Of a stretch of 5,498 nt of DNA, positions 1-5,392 are shown piece after piece (within the stretch, counting starts at the first letter, position 1; each line of letters begins with the position of its first letter). The notes under the pieces are model-generated. The model worked only from the letters and a program-made list of their open reading frames with translations, searched no databases and was not told where the DNA came from. A program made the translations under genes and the position numbers. Source of the stretch: Nitrospina sp. (GTDB lineage: Bacteria > Nitrospinota > Nitrospinia > Nitrospinales > VA-1); NCBI GenBank assembly GCA_003545625.1, contig DODH01000171.1, positions 1-5,498 of the forward strand. Reading direction: 5' to 3'.

Positions 1-51
1 CTCGGCTCAACGAGTTCTTGCCCAGTTGCCCCTGTGGCTAGTAGCCACTAG
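1..51 (+). repeat. R1: partial copy of dispersed structured repeat (R family)
   Basis: This is the right-hand part of a repeat found four times in the window; its left half lies outside. It opens with the family core CTCGGCTCAACGAG, where GGCTC-AAC-GAGTT can fold with two G.T pairs. It then has the TTGC motif at about 18-21 and a terminal hairpin: GTGGCT (34-39), loop AGT, AGCCAC (43-48), followed by CTAG (48-51). The hairpin sequence differs from those of the other copies, but its place after the core and the nearby CTAG are the same. It lies about 46 bases upstream of the plus-strand DUF2231 gene. Its function is unknown. Confidence 0.6.
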
Positions 52-97
52 ATCGCATATTGCATGAGCATTTGCCCGAAATGTTTAATCCCTTCCA

Positions 98-478
98 ATG
101 ATCAGTTCCGTAACGTTTCACCCTTTCATCTCCCATTTCCCCCCTGCTTTATTTGTTGCCGGATTAGCCCTGCTTTTTTTGGCGCACAAAAAAAATGATG
201 AAAAATTAAAAGCCGCAGGAGCTTTTAATTTAAGTTTGGGTCTTTTAGCCTCTGTGGTGGCCGATTTCTCCGGGATGGTCTCCGTTGACATTAACCTGCG
301 TACCGTTGTCGAAGTTGAAGGGCACCAGGGCTATTCCTTCCTGTTTACGATCCTTTACGGATTCTCTGCCGGCTACGCCTACACCAACACCTTCTCCAGA
401 ACCGCGCTGGGATATTATACGGCTGGGCTCCTGGCAATGGGGGTTTGCCTCTTTTCCGGTTACCAACTGGTTTATTAG
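98..478 (+). CDS. DUF2231-like small integral membrane protein (paralogue of the facing gene)
   Basis: This 126-residue hydrophobic protein has about four predicted membrane segments, at roughly residues 11-29, 43-62, 78-97 and 104-122. It opens with the DUF2231-type motif HPxIxHFP (H8, P9, I11, H13, F14, P15). It also has DE at 34-35, AGxFNxxLG at 40-48, a GMxS motif near 59-62 and a histidine at 76. These align, mostly position for position, with the minus-strand protein at 905-486, which supports both start codons. The C-terminus stops at GYQLVY and lacks the GGxLV-type tail of its partner. No Shine-Dalgarno sequence is visible before the ATG. The family is widespread in bacteria and has no settled function. 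Conserved membrane histidines make heme or metal contact conceivable, but that is inference. The gene converges on its paralogue with a 7-base gap. Confidence 0.75.
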   Translation: MISSVTFHPFISHFPPALFVAGLALLFLAHKKNDEKLKAAGAFNLSLGLLASVVADFSGMVSVDINLRTVVEVEGHQGYSFLFTILYGFSAGYAYTNTFSRTALGYYTAGLLAMGVCLFSGYQLVY

Positions 479-485
479 TAACCTG

Positions 486-905
486 TTAGTGTGTTGAGAC
501 TTCAAAGCGATGAACCAGTTCCCCGCCGAAGTAACCAGTGGTGAGAACACAAAGTAACCCTGTAGCGATGATCAGAAAATATAAAACCCTTCCCCAGGGT
601 TTACGGAGGTAACGAGAAACGAGCATAGCTGAAATAAACACTCCGGCAGTGGTAAACGCAAACTTCAAGTGGGTGGCTAGAAAGTCCCTGAACTTTTCCG
701 TATTTTCCAAGCTAATCATTCCCAGGAACCCTACAATTAGAACCGGGAACAAACACAAAAACCCCAAGCGGATGTTGAATCGGCCTGCGGTTTCTACCAC
801 CTCGTCTTTCCGCAGGGAGCCATAAATCTCAAACACCACTCCGCTGGTTAACAAACCCATGGGAAAGTGAACGATCAAGGGATGAAGCTTGGCAAAGAAA
901 ACCAT
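486..905 (-). CDS. DUF2231 family integral membrane protein
   Basis: This 139-residue protein has about four membrane helices, at roughly 10-28, 47-65, 81-97 and 106-124. The N-terminus carries FAKLHPLIVHFP (H8, H13), followed by DE at 34-35, AGRFNIRLG at 40-48, GMIS at 62-65, H79 and the C-terminal GGELVH motif at 127-132. The histidine-rich first helix and the GGxLV ending are typical of DUF2231. An open frame continues upstream to 1061, but that stretch overlaps the methyltransferase gene and is hydrophilic. The ATG at 905-903 gives the correct family N-terminus and lies only 4 bases after the trmH-family stop, so translation is probably coupled. No strong ribosome site is visible, which fits coupling. 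The function is unknown; a membrane redox or heme role is speculation. Confidence 0.85.
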   Translation of the reverse strand: MVFFAKLHPLIVHFPMGLLTSGVVFEIYGSLRKDEVVETAGRFNIRLGFLCLFPVLIVGFLGMISLENTEKFRDFLATHLKFAFTTAGVFISAMLVSRYLRKPWGRVLYFLIIATGLLCVLTTGYFGGELVHRFEVSTH

Positions 906-909
906 AAAA

Positions 910-1716
910 TTAATTTCTATTGGGCGTGGTCCGACGACGGTCCATTTCAGCCAGGATGATGCCAGCCGCAACCGATACGTTGAGGGATTGCCCTTTTCCG
1001 GGAATACGGACCAGAGCATCGCACCGCTGTTTGACCCGACTGGAAAGTCCCTCCTGCTCATTTCCCATTACCACCACTGCGGGAAATTTAATTTTAGTGC
1101 TGAAAAGAGTTTCTTTTGCACCCGCATCCGCACCCACGACAAACCAACCCTGCTCCCTGCAATCTCTTAATGAGGAAGAAAGGTCAGTGCTGGTAAATAC
1201 TCGAACCTTTTCAAGTCCTCCTTCTGCCATTCTCGCGGCGGAAGAGGGGATAACCGAAACCTTTCCGTTGCCGGGGACCATCAAACCCTCCACGCCAAAA
1301 TACGCGCAGGTCCGCAAAATCGCTCCCTGGTTATGCGGGTTATCAATTCCGTCTAACGCCACAACCAACCCCTTGTCGGGCATTTTTCCACGGATCAGTC
1401 GATGCACGGATTCCGGCATAAGAGGCCGGACCACCATCACCACTCCCTCATGGTGAACGCCTGAGGCAACTTTATTAAGGGATTCCTGATCCAACTGGCG
1501 GTAGGGAATTTTTTTTTCTCCGCAGAAAGCTTTCACCTCTTTTAACTGGGCGGTCCGGGCGCGACTGAAAAACAAACGCAAGAGACTTTCCGGCCTTGCC
1601 TTAAACGCGCTCATGCAGGCGTTCCAGCCATAGAGGGTAAACTCTTCCTGCTTTTTATATTGTTTGCGCACCCGGTCGGCGTGCGTTTTTTTAAACTCTG
1701 TAGTTTTTTGGTTCAA
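910..1716 (-). CDS. TrmH/SpoU-family RNA 2'-O-ribose methyltransferase (RlmB/YfiF-like)
   Basis: This 268-residue enzyme is predicted to transfer a methyl group from S-adenosylmethionine to a ribose 2'-OH in rRNA or tRNA. Residues 1-26 are a basic, lysine-rich leader. Residues about 27-98 form the SpoU substrate-binding domain (LYGWNACMSAFKARP, then VHHEGVVMVV). The SPOUT catalytic domain follows with all three family motifs: motif 1 DNPHNQGAILRT (125-136, with N129 and R135), motif 2 VVVMGNEQEGL (214-224) and motif 3 IPGKGQSLNVSVAAG (238-252). MAEGGLE at 163-169 and the HHEG segment recall the YfiF branch more than classical RlmB, so the target nucleotide is not assigned. The start is a TTG directly after an in-frame TAG, with the good ribosome site AGAGGAAGA upstream. 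An A9 run lies in the coding strand at 1517-1509. Confidence 0.9.
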   Translation of the reverse strand: MNQKTTEFKKTHADRVRKQYKKQEEFTLYGWNACMSAFKARPESLLRLFFSRARTAQLKEVKAFCGEKKIPYRQLDQESLNKVASGVHHEGVVMVVRPLMPESVHRLIRGKMPDKGLVVALDGIDNPHNQGAILRTCAYFGVEGLMVPGNGKVSVIPSSAARMAEGGLEKVRVFTSTDLSSSLRDCREQGWFVVGADAGAKETLFSTKIKFPAVVVMGNEQEGLSSRVKQRCDALVRIPGKGQSLNVSVAAGIILAEMDRRRTTPNRN

Positions 1717-1720
1717 CTAT

Positions 1721-1729
1721 TCTTCCTCT
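1721..1729 (-). promoter_or_regulatory. Shine-Dalgarno site deciding the TTG start of the TrmH-family gene
   Basis: The minus strand reads AGAGGAAGA, with GAGG ending 8 bases before the TTG at 1716-1714. An in-frame TAG lies immediately before the TTG, so no longer reading is possible. The next ATG (residue 35) would remove the start of the substrate-binding domain. Together these make the rare TTG start the best choice. Confidence 0.7.
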
Positions 1730-1776
1730 GAAAAATTTTTGTCCCTACCCCGCCAAAGTGACGCATGAGAGGTTCT

Positions 1777-1852
1777 AAATCACCCCAGCCCCTCTTTGAG
1801 AAAGAGGGGTCCATTGAAGCTCCCCCTTCTACGAAGGGGGTCGGGGGGATTT
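1777..1852. repeat. 76-base palindromic repeat with two nested hairpins (MITE-like)
   Basis: The outer ends, AAATCACCCCAGCCC on the left and GGGTCGGGGGGATTT on the right, are imperfect inverted repeats. Inside are two perfect hairpins: CCCCTCTTT (1789-1797), loop GAG, AAAGAGGGG (1801-1809); and CCCCCTTC (1822-1829), loop TAC, GAAGGGGG (1833-1840). Elements of this general form (AAATCCCCCC ends, two C-rich/G-rich hairpins, an A/T-rich centre such as TTGAAG) are common in many environmental bacteria as dispersed, probably non-autonomous sequences. It has no coding capacity and lies between dusB and the TrmH-family gene. It could affect transcript ends, but neither hairpin is followed by a T-run that would make it a clear intrinsic terminator. 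Confidence 0.8.
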
Positions 1853-1864
1853 GATTTTCCTGCT

Positions 1865-1965
1865 AAGCGGTCAGCCACGACCGCCCATATAGTTTTATTT
1901 GGCTAGCAAAGAGTTGTCTCGGCTTAATAAGCTCTTGCTATTTACCAGCGGAGGTTCTCCGCTAG
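1865..1965 (+). repeat. R2: dispersed structured repeat, touching the dusB stop codon
   Basis: This copy of the R family contains three foldable parts in order. The first is a perfect hairpin, GCGGTC (1867-1872), loop AGCCAC, GACCGC (1879-1884). The second is the core: TAGCAA (about 1903-1908) can pair with TTGCTA (1935-1940) around CTCGGCT at 1918-1924 and the small hairpin GCTT-AAT-AAGC. The third is a terminal hairpin, AGCGGAG (1947-1953), loop GTT, CTCCGCT (1957-1963), overlapping CTAG (1962-1965). The spacing from GGC (1901) to CTCGGCT is 17 bases, as in R3 and R4. The left third resembles R3 and R4 only weakly. The terminal CTAG contains the dusB stop codon on the other strand. The role is unknown. 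Confidence 0.7.
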
Positions 1966-3008
1966 CCATGACCACCCATCATGAATGCTTCATTATCTTC
2001 AAAGCAGGGAGAGGGAAGGTGCGCGACTTGGCCGAAAAAGTTTTCCGCCTGTTGCATGACCTCCGTAGCCGAATAGCACTCAAACATATTTTTCCGGAAC
2101 TTCGCCGCACCAGGATAACCGAACGCCAGCCAGGAAGAAAACTTTCGCAACAAAATAAGCGTGGACCGTGTATCGTAATTTTCTCGCAACCCGCTCAAAT
2201 AGCGGTTGAGGAGTCGGATGCCGGAACGCTGGGCATCCACTCCGGCACATTCTTTAAATATCCAGGGATTTCGTAAAGCCCCGCGACCGATCATCACCGC
2301 ATCCGCTCCGGTTTCATGCAATCTTTGTTTTGCCTGATCGGCGTTGCGGATATCTCCATTACCAATAATCGGCAGTTTCGCCCTGCTTTTGACTTCGGCA
2401 ATGAGATTCCAGTCCGCCTTGCCCTCATAGCCCTGGGCGCGGGTACGCCCGTGAATGGCCACCCACTCGCAACCTGAATTATAAGCCGCCTGGACACAGT
2501 CATGAATGGTCAGTTCATTTTCGTTCCACCCTGTTCTCATCTTTACGGTGAGAGGCAGGCGAATCCCTTTTTTAATAGTGGTAAGGAATGTTTCCACATA
2601 AGCCGGGTCACGCATCAATGCCGCTCCGCATCCTTTTTTCACCACTTTTTTTACCGGGCAACCCATATTGATATCTACAAAATCAGCTCCCGTCTCTTCC
2701 ACCACGCTCACCGCCTGGACAATGTCCTCGGGAGATTCGCCAAAAAGCTGAATTCCCACAATCGTTCCGGGACTTTTATGAATGCGCATCATTTTCCGGG
2801 TCTTCTCGGAATTATAAAAAAGTCCTTTCGCCGATACCAGTTCTGAAATCAAGACACCCGCCTGCATTTCATCCATCAGTTGGCGAAAACAAACATCGGT
2901 GATTCCCGCCATAGGAGCCAGCCAAAACGGGCTCCTGGCACGCGCTATCAACTCTCCCTGATTTGCTGGCACAGGGGACAAAGAATGAAGTGATTGCATT
3001 AAGTTCAT
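1962..3008 (-). CDS. dusB: tRNA-dihydrouridine synthase, DusB type
   Basis: This 348-residue FMN enzyme is predicted to reduce specific uridines in tRNA to dihydrouridine using NAD(P)H, in the cytoplasm. A TIM-barrel Dus domain spans about residues 24-255. It shows LAPMAGITDVCFR (30-42), GIQLFG (85-90) and the active-site loop NMGCPVKKVVKKGCGAAL (114-131, catalytic C117). VKMRTGW (155-161), IHGRTRAQGY (185-194), IGNGDI (215-220) and the flavin phosphate-binding segment GADAVMIGRGALRNPW (234-249) follow. A helical RNA-binding tail ends near 328. NMGCPxKKV and the length favour DusB over DusA or DusC. The ATG at 3008-3006 lies 7 bases after the pseudouridine synthase stop, so the two genes are probably in one operon. 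The last residues (FMMGGHG) and the TAG stop abut repeat R2, so the natural C-terminus may have been altered. Confidence 0.95.
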   Translation of the reverse strand: MNLMQSLHSLSPVPANQGELIARARSPFWLAPMAGITDVCFRQLMDEMQAGVLISELVSAKGLFYNSEKTRKMMRIHKSPGTIVGIQLFGESPEDIVQAVSVVEETGADFVDINMGCPVKKVVKKGCGAALMRDPAYVETFLTTIKKGIRLPLTVKMRTGWNENELTIHDCVQAAYNSGCEWVAIHGRTRAQGYEGKADWNLIAEVKSRAKLPIIGNGDIRNADQAKQRLHETGADAVMIGRGALRNPWIFKECAGVDAQRSGIRLLNRYLSGLRENYDTRSTLILLRKFSSWLAFGYPGAAKFRKNMFECYSATEVMQQAENFFGQVAHLPSPCFEDNEAFMMGGHG

Positions 3009-3015
3009 AAACTTT

Positions 3016-3915
3016 CTATATATCCAAATCGCCTAAAAAAGATTGGAAATGTGGGGGAGGGGACACTTTAAGTTCCAGGTAACGGTCGAAACATTGGAAC
3101 CTCAGTTTCCAGGCATGCAGTCCATATTCATAACTTCCTGAGTCCCCTTCACCATAAACATCGTCATTTAAAACTGGCAGACCTTGGCTGGACAGATGCA
3201 CGCGAATCTGATTGGTTCTGCCCGATAGGGGGGTCACCTTTAAAACCGAATGGGTATTGGTGGAAGTCAACCTTTCCACCTTGGTGATGGCGGGTTTCGC
3301 ATTCATGATGCCCTCGCCAACTCCCCGTTGTGCCCCTGCCACCACTCCGATAGGGGCGGTCAAAGTGAACTGATCTTTCTCCGGTTTTCCTTGTACCACA
3401 ACCAGGTATTCTTTCTGTATCCGGTGGTTTTGGAACTCTTGCATTAAAAAACTCGCCGCCTGACGGGTGCGGGCAAACACGATCAACCCGGTAGTGGTTG
3501 CGTCCAATCGCTGTACAGGACGCGGAACCTCATCGGGAAATGCTTTCTTCAAAACCTCCGTCATGCTGTTTTGAAAATATCGTCCGCTCGGATGCACAGG
3601 GATAGGCGCGGGTTTGTTAAACACCCGGATATGCCTGTCTTGGTAAACCGTATTCAACCTGCGATCCGCAGGAGGTTCCTGACGAACTCCCGCATGGGTG
3701 ATGATGCAGTCCCCTGCATTAAGAATACCACCGGGACGGGCCTTATTCCCGTTTACCATGATATCACCGTTTAATATCTGTGCGATCCAGGCTTCCCGGC
3801 TTTGATAGGGAAACCGTGATGAAAAATACTGCTCCACGGAAAAACCCTGATATGCCGGTGAAATTGTGGATTTATAAATCTGCTGAGATGCCGGAGGACG
3901 GAAGAGTGAGTTCAC
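3016..3915 (-). CDS. RluA-family RNA pseudouridine synthase with S4 domain
   Basis: This protein, 299 residues from the proposed GTG, is predicted to isomerise specific uridines in rRNA or tRNA to pseudouridine. An N-terminal S4 RNA-binding domain covers about 27-73 (SREAWIAQILNGDIMVNG). The catalytic domain shows NKPAPIPVHPSGRY (100-113) and QRLDATTTGLIVFAR (135-149), where the catalytic aspartate is D138. KEYLVVVQG (168-176), GRTNQIRVHLSSQGLPVLND (232-251) and HAW (267-269) follow. The usual HRLD is QRLD here. The frame stays open up to a GTG at 4017 and an ATG at 4008, but those extra residues are repeat R3 and resemble no RluA N-terminus. GTG at 3915 keeps the beta-strand before the S4 domain. 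A GTG at 3837, after CAGGG, would remove it. No good ribosome site precedes 3915, so the start is uncertain. The exact target is not assignable. Confidence 0.9.
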   Translation of the reverse strand: MNSLFRPPASQQIYKSTISPAYQGFSVEQYFSSRFPYQSREAWIAQILNGDIMVNGNKARPGGILNAGDCIITHAGVRQEPPADRRLNTVYQDRHIRVFNKPAPIPVHPSGRYFQNSMTEVLKKAFPDEVPRPVQRLDATTTGLIVFARTRQAASFLMQEFQNHRIQKEYLVVVQGKPEKDQFTLTAPIGVVAGAQRGVGEGIMNAKPAITKVERLTSTNTHSVLKVTPLSGRTNQIRVHLSSQGLPVLNDDVYGEGDSGSYEYGLHAWKLRFQCFDRYLELKVSPPPHFQSFLGDLDI

Positions 3916-3930
3916 CGAGTCACACCCGGT

Positions 3931-4029
3931 GGCGACTAGTCGCGGCAGATAGCAAAGGCTCGTTGAGCCGAGATAGCTCTTTGCCAGCCAGAGAGAGTGA
4001 TTGCACATTGGCCCCACGCCGAGTGGTGG
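3931..4029 (-). repeat. R3: dispersed structured repeat between algH and the rluA-family gene
   Basis: Read on the minus strand, this copy begins CCACCACTCGGCGTGGGGCC (4029-4010), 19 of 20 bases identical to R4. This holds the small hairpin CCAC-TCGGC-GTGG. Then follow TGGCAA, which can pair with TTGCTA, the core CTCGGCT (3972-3966) and a perfect inner hairpin GGCTC-AAC-GAGCC. It ends in the perfect 12-base palindrome GCGACTAGTCGC (3932-3943) containing CTAG. From the first base to CTCGGCT is 57 bases, exactly as in R4. The repeat begins one base after the algH stop codon and fills the gap to the rluA-family gene, whose frame it happens to keep open. This suggests insertion into an operon. 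Confidence 0.75.
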
Positions 4030-4602
4030 TTAGTTCCATTGGGGATTGACAGGGGCATTTATCAGGTATTCATAATCCTTGCCCATAGACTTGACGGCAT
4101 AAGCCCAGATGCTCTCTTCATTTTCCTGAAAAATAAATTCGCTCTGCGCCTCACAGGTCAGCCAACTGAGCCGCTCCATCTCGCCTGCAAGCTGACCCGC
4201 ACCCCAACCGGAATATCCCATATAGAATCTGATATTTTTTTCAGGATCTTCAATCCTCATCATCAAGTTATCCAGAAGTTCCCCGCTCATCCCCATATAA
4301 ACTCCATCAGAGATGGCATCCAGTTCCGGCAAAGGTATTTTTGATCGGCAAAGATAAAACACCTGCGAGGGAGACACCGGGCCCCCAATAAAAATTTTCC
4401 CGGGTGGGGAGTCTGACACGCCCATTTCCTCAAAAACCTCTTTGGCGCTGATCGGGGCAGGCCGGTTTATCACCAAACCAAACGAACCCTGTTCGTCATG
4501 ATTGCACAACAACACGACCGTTCGGGAAAAATTGGGGTCTGGTAAAACAGGATTAGCGATCAGGAAATAACCTTTCCCATACTGTTCATTAGGTGCTGAC
4601 AT
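4030..4602 (-). CDS. algH: AlgH/YqgE family (DUF179) protein
   Basis: This 190-residue protein is close to the usual family length of about 185-190. Family signatures are clear along the whole length: GYFLIANPVLPDPNFSRTVV (11-30), LLCNHDEQGSFGLVINRP (31-48), IFIGGPVSPSQVFYL (70-84) and a C-terminal GYSGWGAGQLAGEM (129-142), with the AINAP-like end INAPVNPQW. AlgH was named from alginate regulation in Pseudomonas, but its biochemical role is still unclear, so regulator is not asserted here. The ATG lies 11 bases after the LRR gene stop, with no strong ribosome site, suggesting co-transcription and possibly coupling. The TAA stop is directly followed by repeat R3. The start gives the normal family N-terminus (short leader, then KGYFLIA). 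Confidence 0.95.
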   Translation of the reverse strand: MSAPNEQYGKGYFLIANPVLPDPNFSRTVVLLCNHDEQGSFGLVINRPAPISAKEVFEEMGVSDSPPGKIFIGGPVSPSQVFYLCRSKIPLPELDAISDGVYMGMSGELLDNLMMRIEDPEKNIRFYMGYSGWGAGQLAGEMERLSWLTCEAQSEFIFQENEESIWAYAVKSMGKDYEYLINAPVNPQWN

Positions 4603-4613
4603 AGAATTTTAAA

Positions 4614-5234
4614 TTATAGGTTCAGGGACTGAAGTTTTTTAAAGTTGGGACCTGTCTTGGCCTCTTCTTGCCCTTCAACAGAAGAAAAATTATTGTCTAA
4701 AGCGATACTTACCAGTTCAGGAAATTTTTTCGATTGGGAAAGGGCCAATATACCATCATTCCCGATTTCGTTCTGAGCCAGATCCAGATCCTCAATTTTT
4801 TCTAGCTGGTTCTCGGTGGCAAGGATAATCGCTCCCTCATCCTTTATATAATTCCGGTAAAGATTGAGGGATTTGATCTTTTTCAATGCTTTCGAGCCCG
4901 CCAATGACCGGATGCCTTCCGGCCCTATATCGTTACCTCCTAGTTCCAGCCAGTTGACCTTGGAAAACAACTCAGCCTCAGCCAATAGCTTGACCCCGGC
5001 ATCACCAATACGGTTGCCACCAAGGTTCAAGCGCCGCACTTTGGAAACACGCTCGTCCCGGGTAATGATCGTCATACCATTTGGGCCAATGCAATAGCCT
5101 TTCAAGTTCAATTCTTTACCGTCTGGCGTGAGCGTTTCGGAGATCACTTTTTCCATGATTTCCTGCAATTTTTCACCCGTAAAACTGCACGGTTCTGCAG
5201 GTTTATAAATTTCAAAATGTGTAATTGAAGGCAT
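4614..5234 (-). CDS. Leucine-rich repeat protein, ribonuclease-inhibitor-like, six 27-residue repeats
   Basis: This 206-residue protein has no signal peptide or membrane segment and is probably cytoplasmic. After a 38-residue N-terminal part (ITHFEIYKPAEPCSFTG, then a helix to about 33), it has six leucine-rich repeats with an exact 27-residue period. They start near residues 39, 66, 93, 120, 147 and 174, each of the form xLxLxxNxIGxxGxxxLAxSxxLxK. The key LxL positions are L42, L69, L96, L123, L150 and I177, with no insertions. A seventh repeat stops after LQSLNL (201-206), so the C-terminal cap is missing or the protein is shortened. The pattern resembles RNI/NOD-type repeats, which usually bind proteins. 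No partner can be named. The ATG has a G-rich ribosome site 4 bases upstream. It is probably the first gene of the transcript with algH. Confidence 0.88.
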   Translation of the reverse strand: MPSITHFEIYKPAEPCSFTGEKLQEIMEKVISETLTPDGKELNLKGYCIGPNGMTIITRDERVSKVRRLNLGGNRIGDAGVKLLAEAELFSKVNWLELGGNDIGPEGIRSLAGSKALKKIKSLNLYRNYIKDEGAIILATENQLEKIEDLDLAQNEIGNDGILALSQSKKFPELVSIALDNNFSSVEGQEEAKTGPNFKKLQSLNL

Positions 5235-5238
5235 TAAA

Positions 5239-5245
5239 CCCCCTT
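5239..5245 (-). promoter_or_regulatory. G-rich Shine-Dalgarno site of the LRR gene
   Basis: The minus strand reads AAGGGGG followed by TTTA and the ATG at 5234. It is a variant of AGGAGG with a short 4-base spacing, but it is the only purine-rich patch there and supports this ATG. Confidence 0.5.
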
Positions 5246-5343
5246 TAATTTAAGATAAAAACGTTCTAATCCCCCCAAAAATTCAAAAGGGTAAATTAGT
5301 AAAACAAACCGAAAAAAACGACTAATTCGATACCAAACAGGCT

Positions 5344-5349
5344 ATTATA
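5344..5349 (-). promoter_or_regulatory. Possible -10 box for the LRR-algH transcript
   Basis: The minus strand reads CCTTATAATAGCC with a perfect TATAAT about 110 bases before the LRR start codon, in an A/T-rich gap. No good -35 box is found at 16-18 bases upstream, so this is a weak call made mainly because a promoter is expected in front of this first gene. Confidence 0.3.
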
Positions 5350-5352
5350 AGG

Positions 5353-5381
5353 TTGACAGAAAATCAATTATATTTTAAATT
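5353..5381 (+). promoter_or_regulatory. Possible plus-strand promoter pointing into repeat R4
   Basis: A perfect TTGACA (5353-5358) is followed after 17 bases by TAAATT (5376-5381), which matches TATAAT at four of six positions. Transcription would begin near 5388, within a few bases of the left end of R4 at 5393. It partly overlaps the possible minus-strand start region of the LRR gene, so the two would be divergent. The A/T-rich setting makes chance matches likely. Confidence 0.3.
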
Positions 5382-5392
5382 TCCAAGTTTCA

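Noticed and set aside
458..483. Stem GGTTAC/GTAACC at the convergent gene ends as a terminator
   Set aside because: It has only six base pairs with a 14-base loop and no T-run on either strand.
905..1061. N-terminal extension of the minus-strand DUF2231 protein to a start at 1061
   Set aside because: The extra 52 residues overlap the methyltransferase gene, are not membrane-like, and the family motif begins right after the ATG at 905.
1899..2276. Plus-strand open frame of 125 codons across R2 and the end of dusB
   Set aside because: It is antisense to conserved DusB sequence and shows no recognisable domain; treated as a shadow.
3916..4017. Long version of the rluA-family protein starting inside R3
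   Set aside because: The added residues come from a repeat that also occurs elsewhere without this gene; kept only as an alternative start.
3931..4029. R elements as integron attC sites
   Set aside because: R1 and R3 contain GCTCAAC/GTTGAGC, which fits the core-site pattern, but R2 and R4 do not, no paired second core site is seen, and the flanking genes are housekeeping operons rather than cassettes.
4613..4618. TATAAT on the minus strand just before algH
   Set aside because: There is no -35 box at usable spacing, and it coincides with the last codons of the LRR gene.
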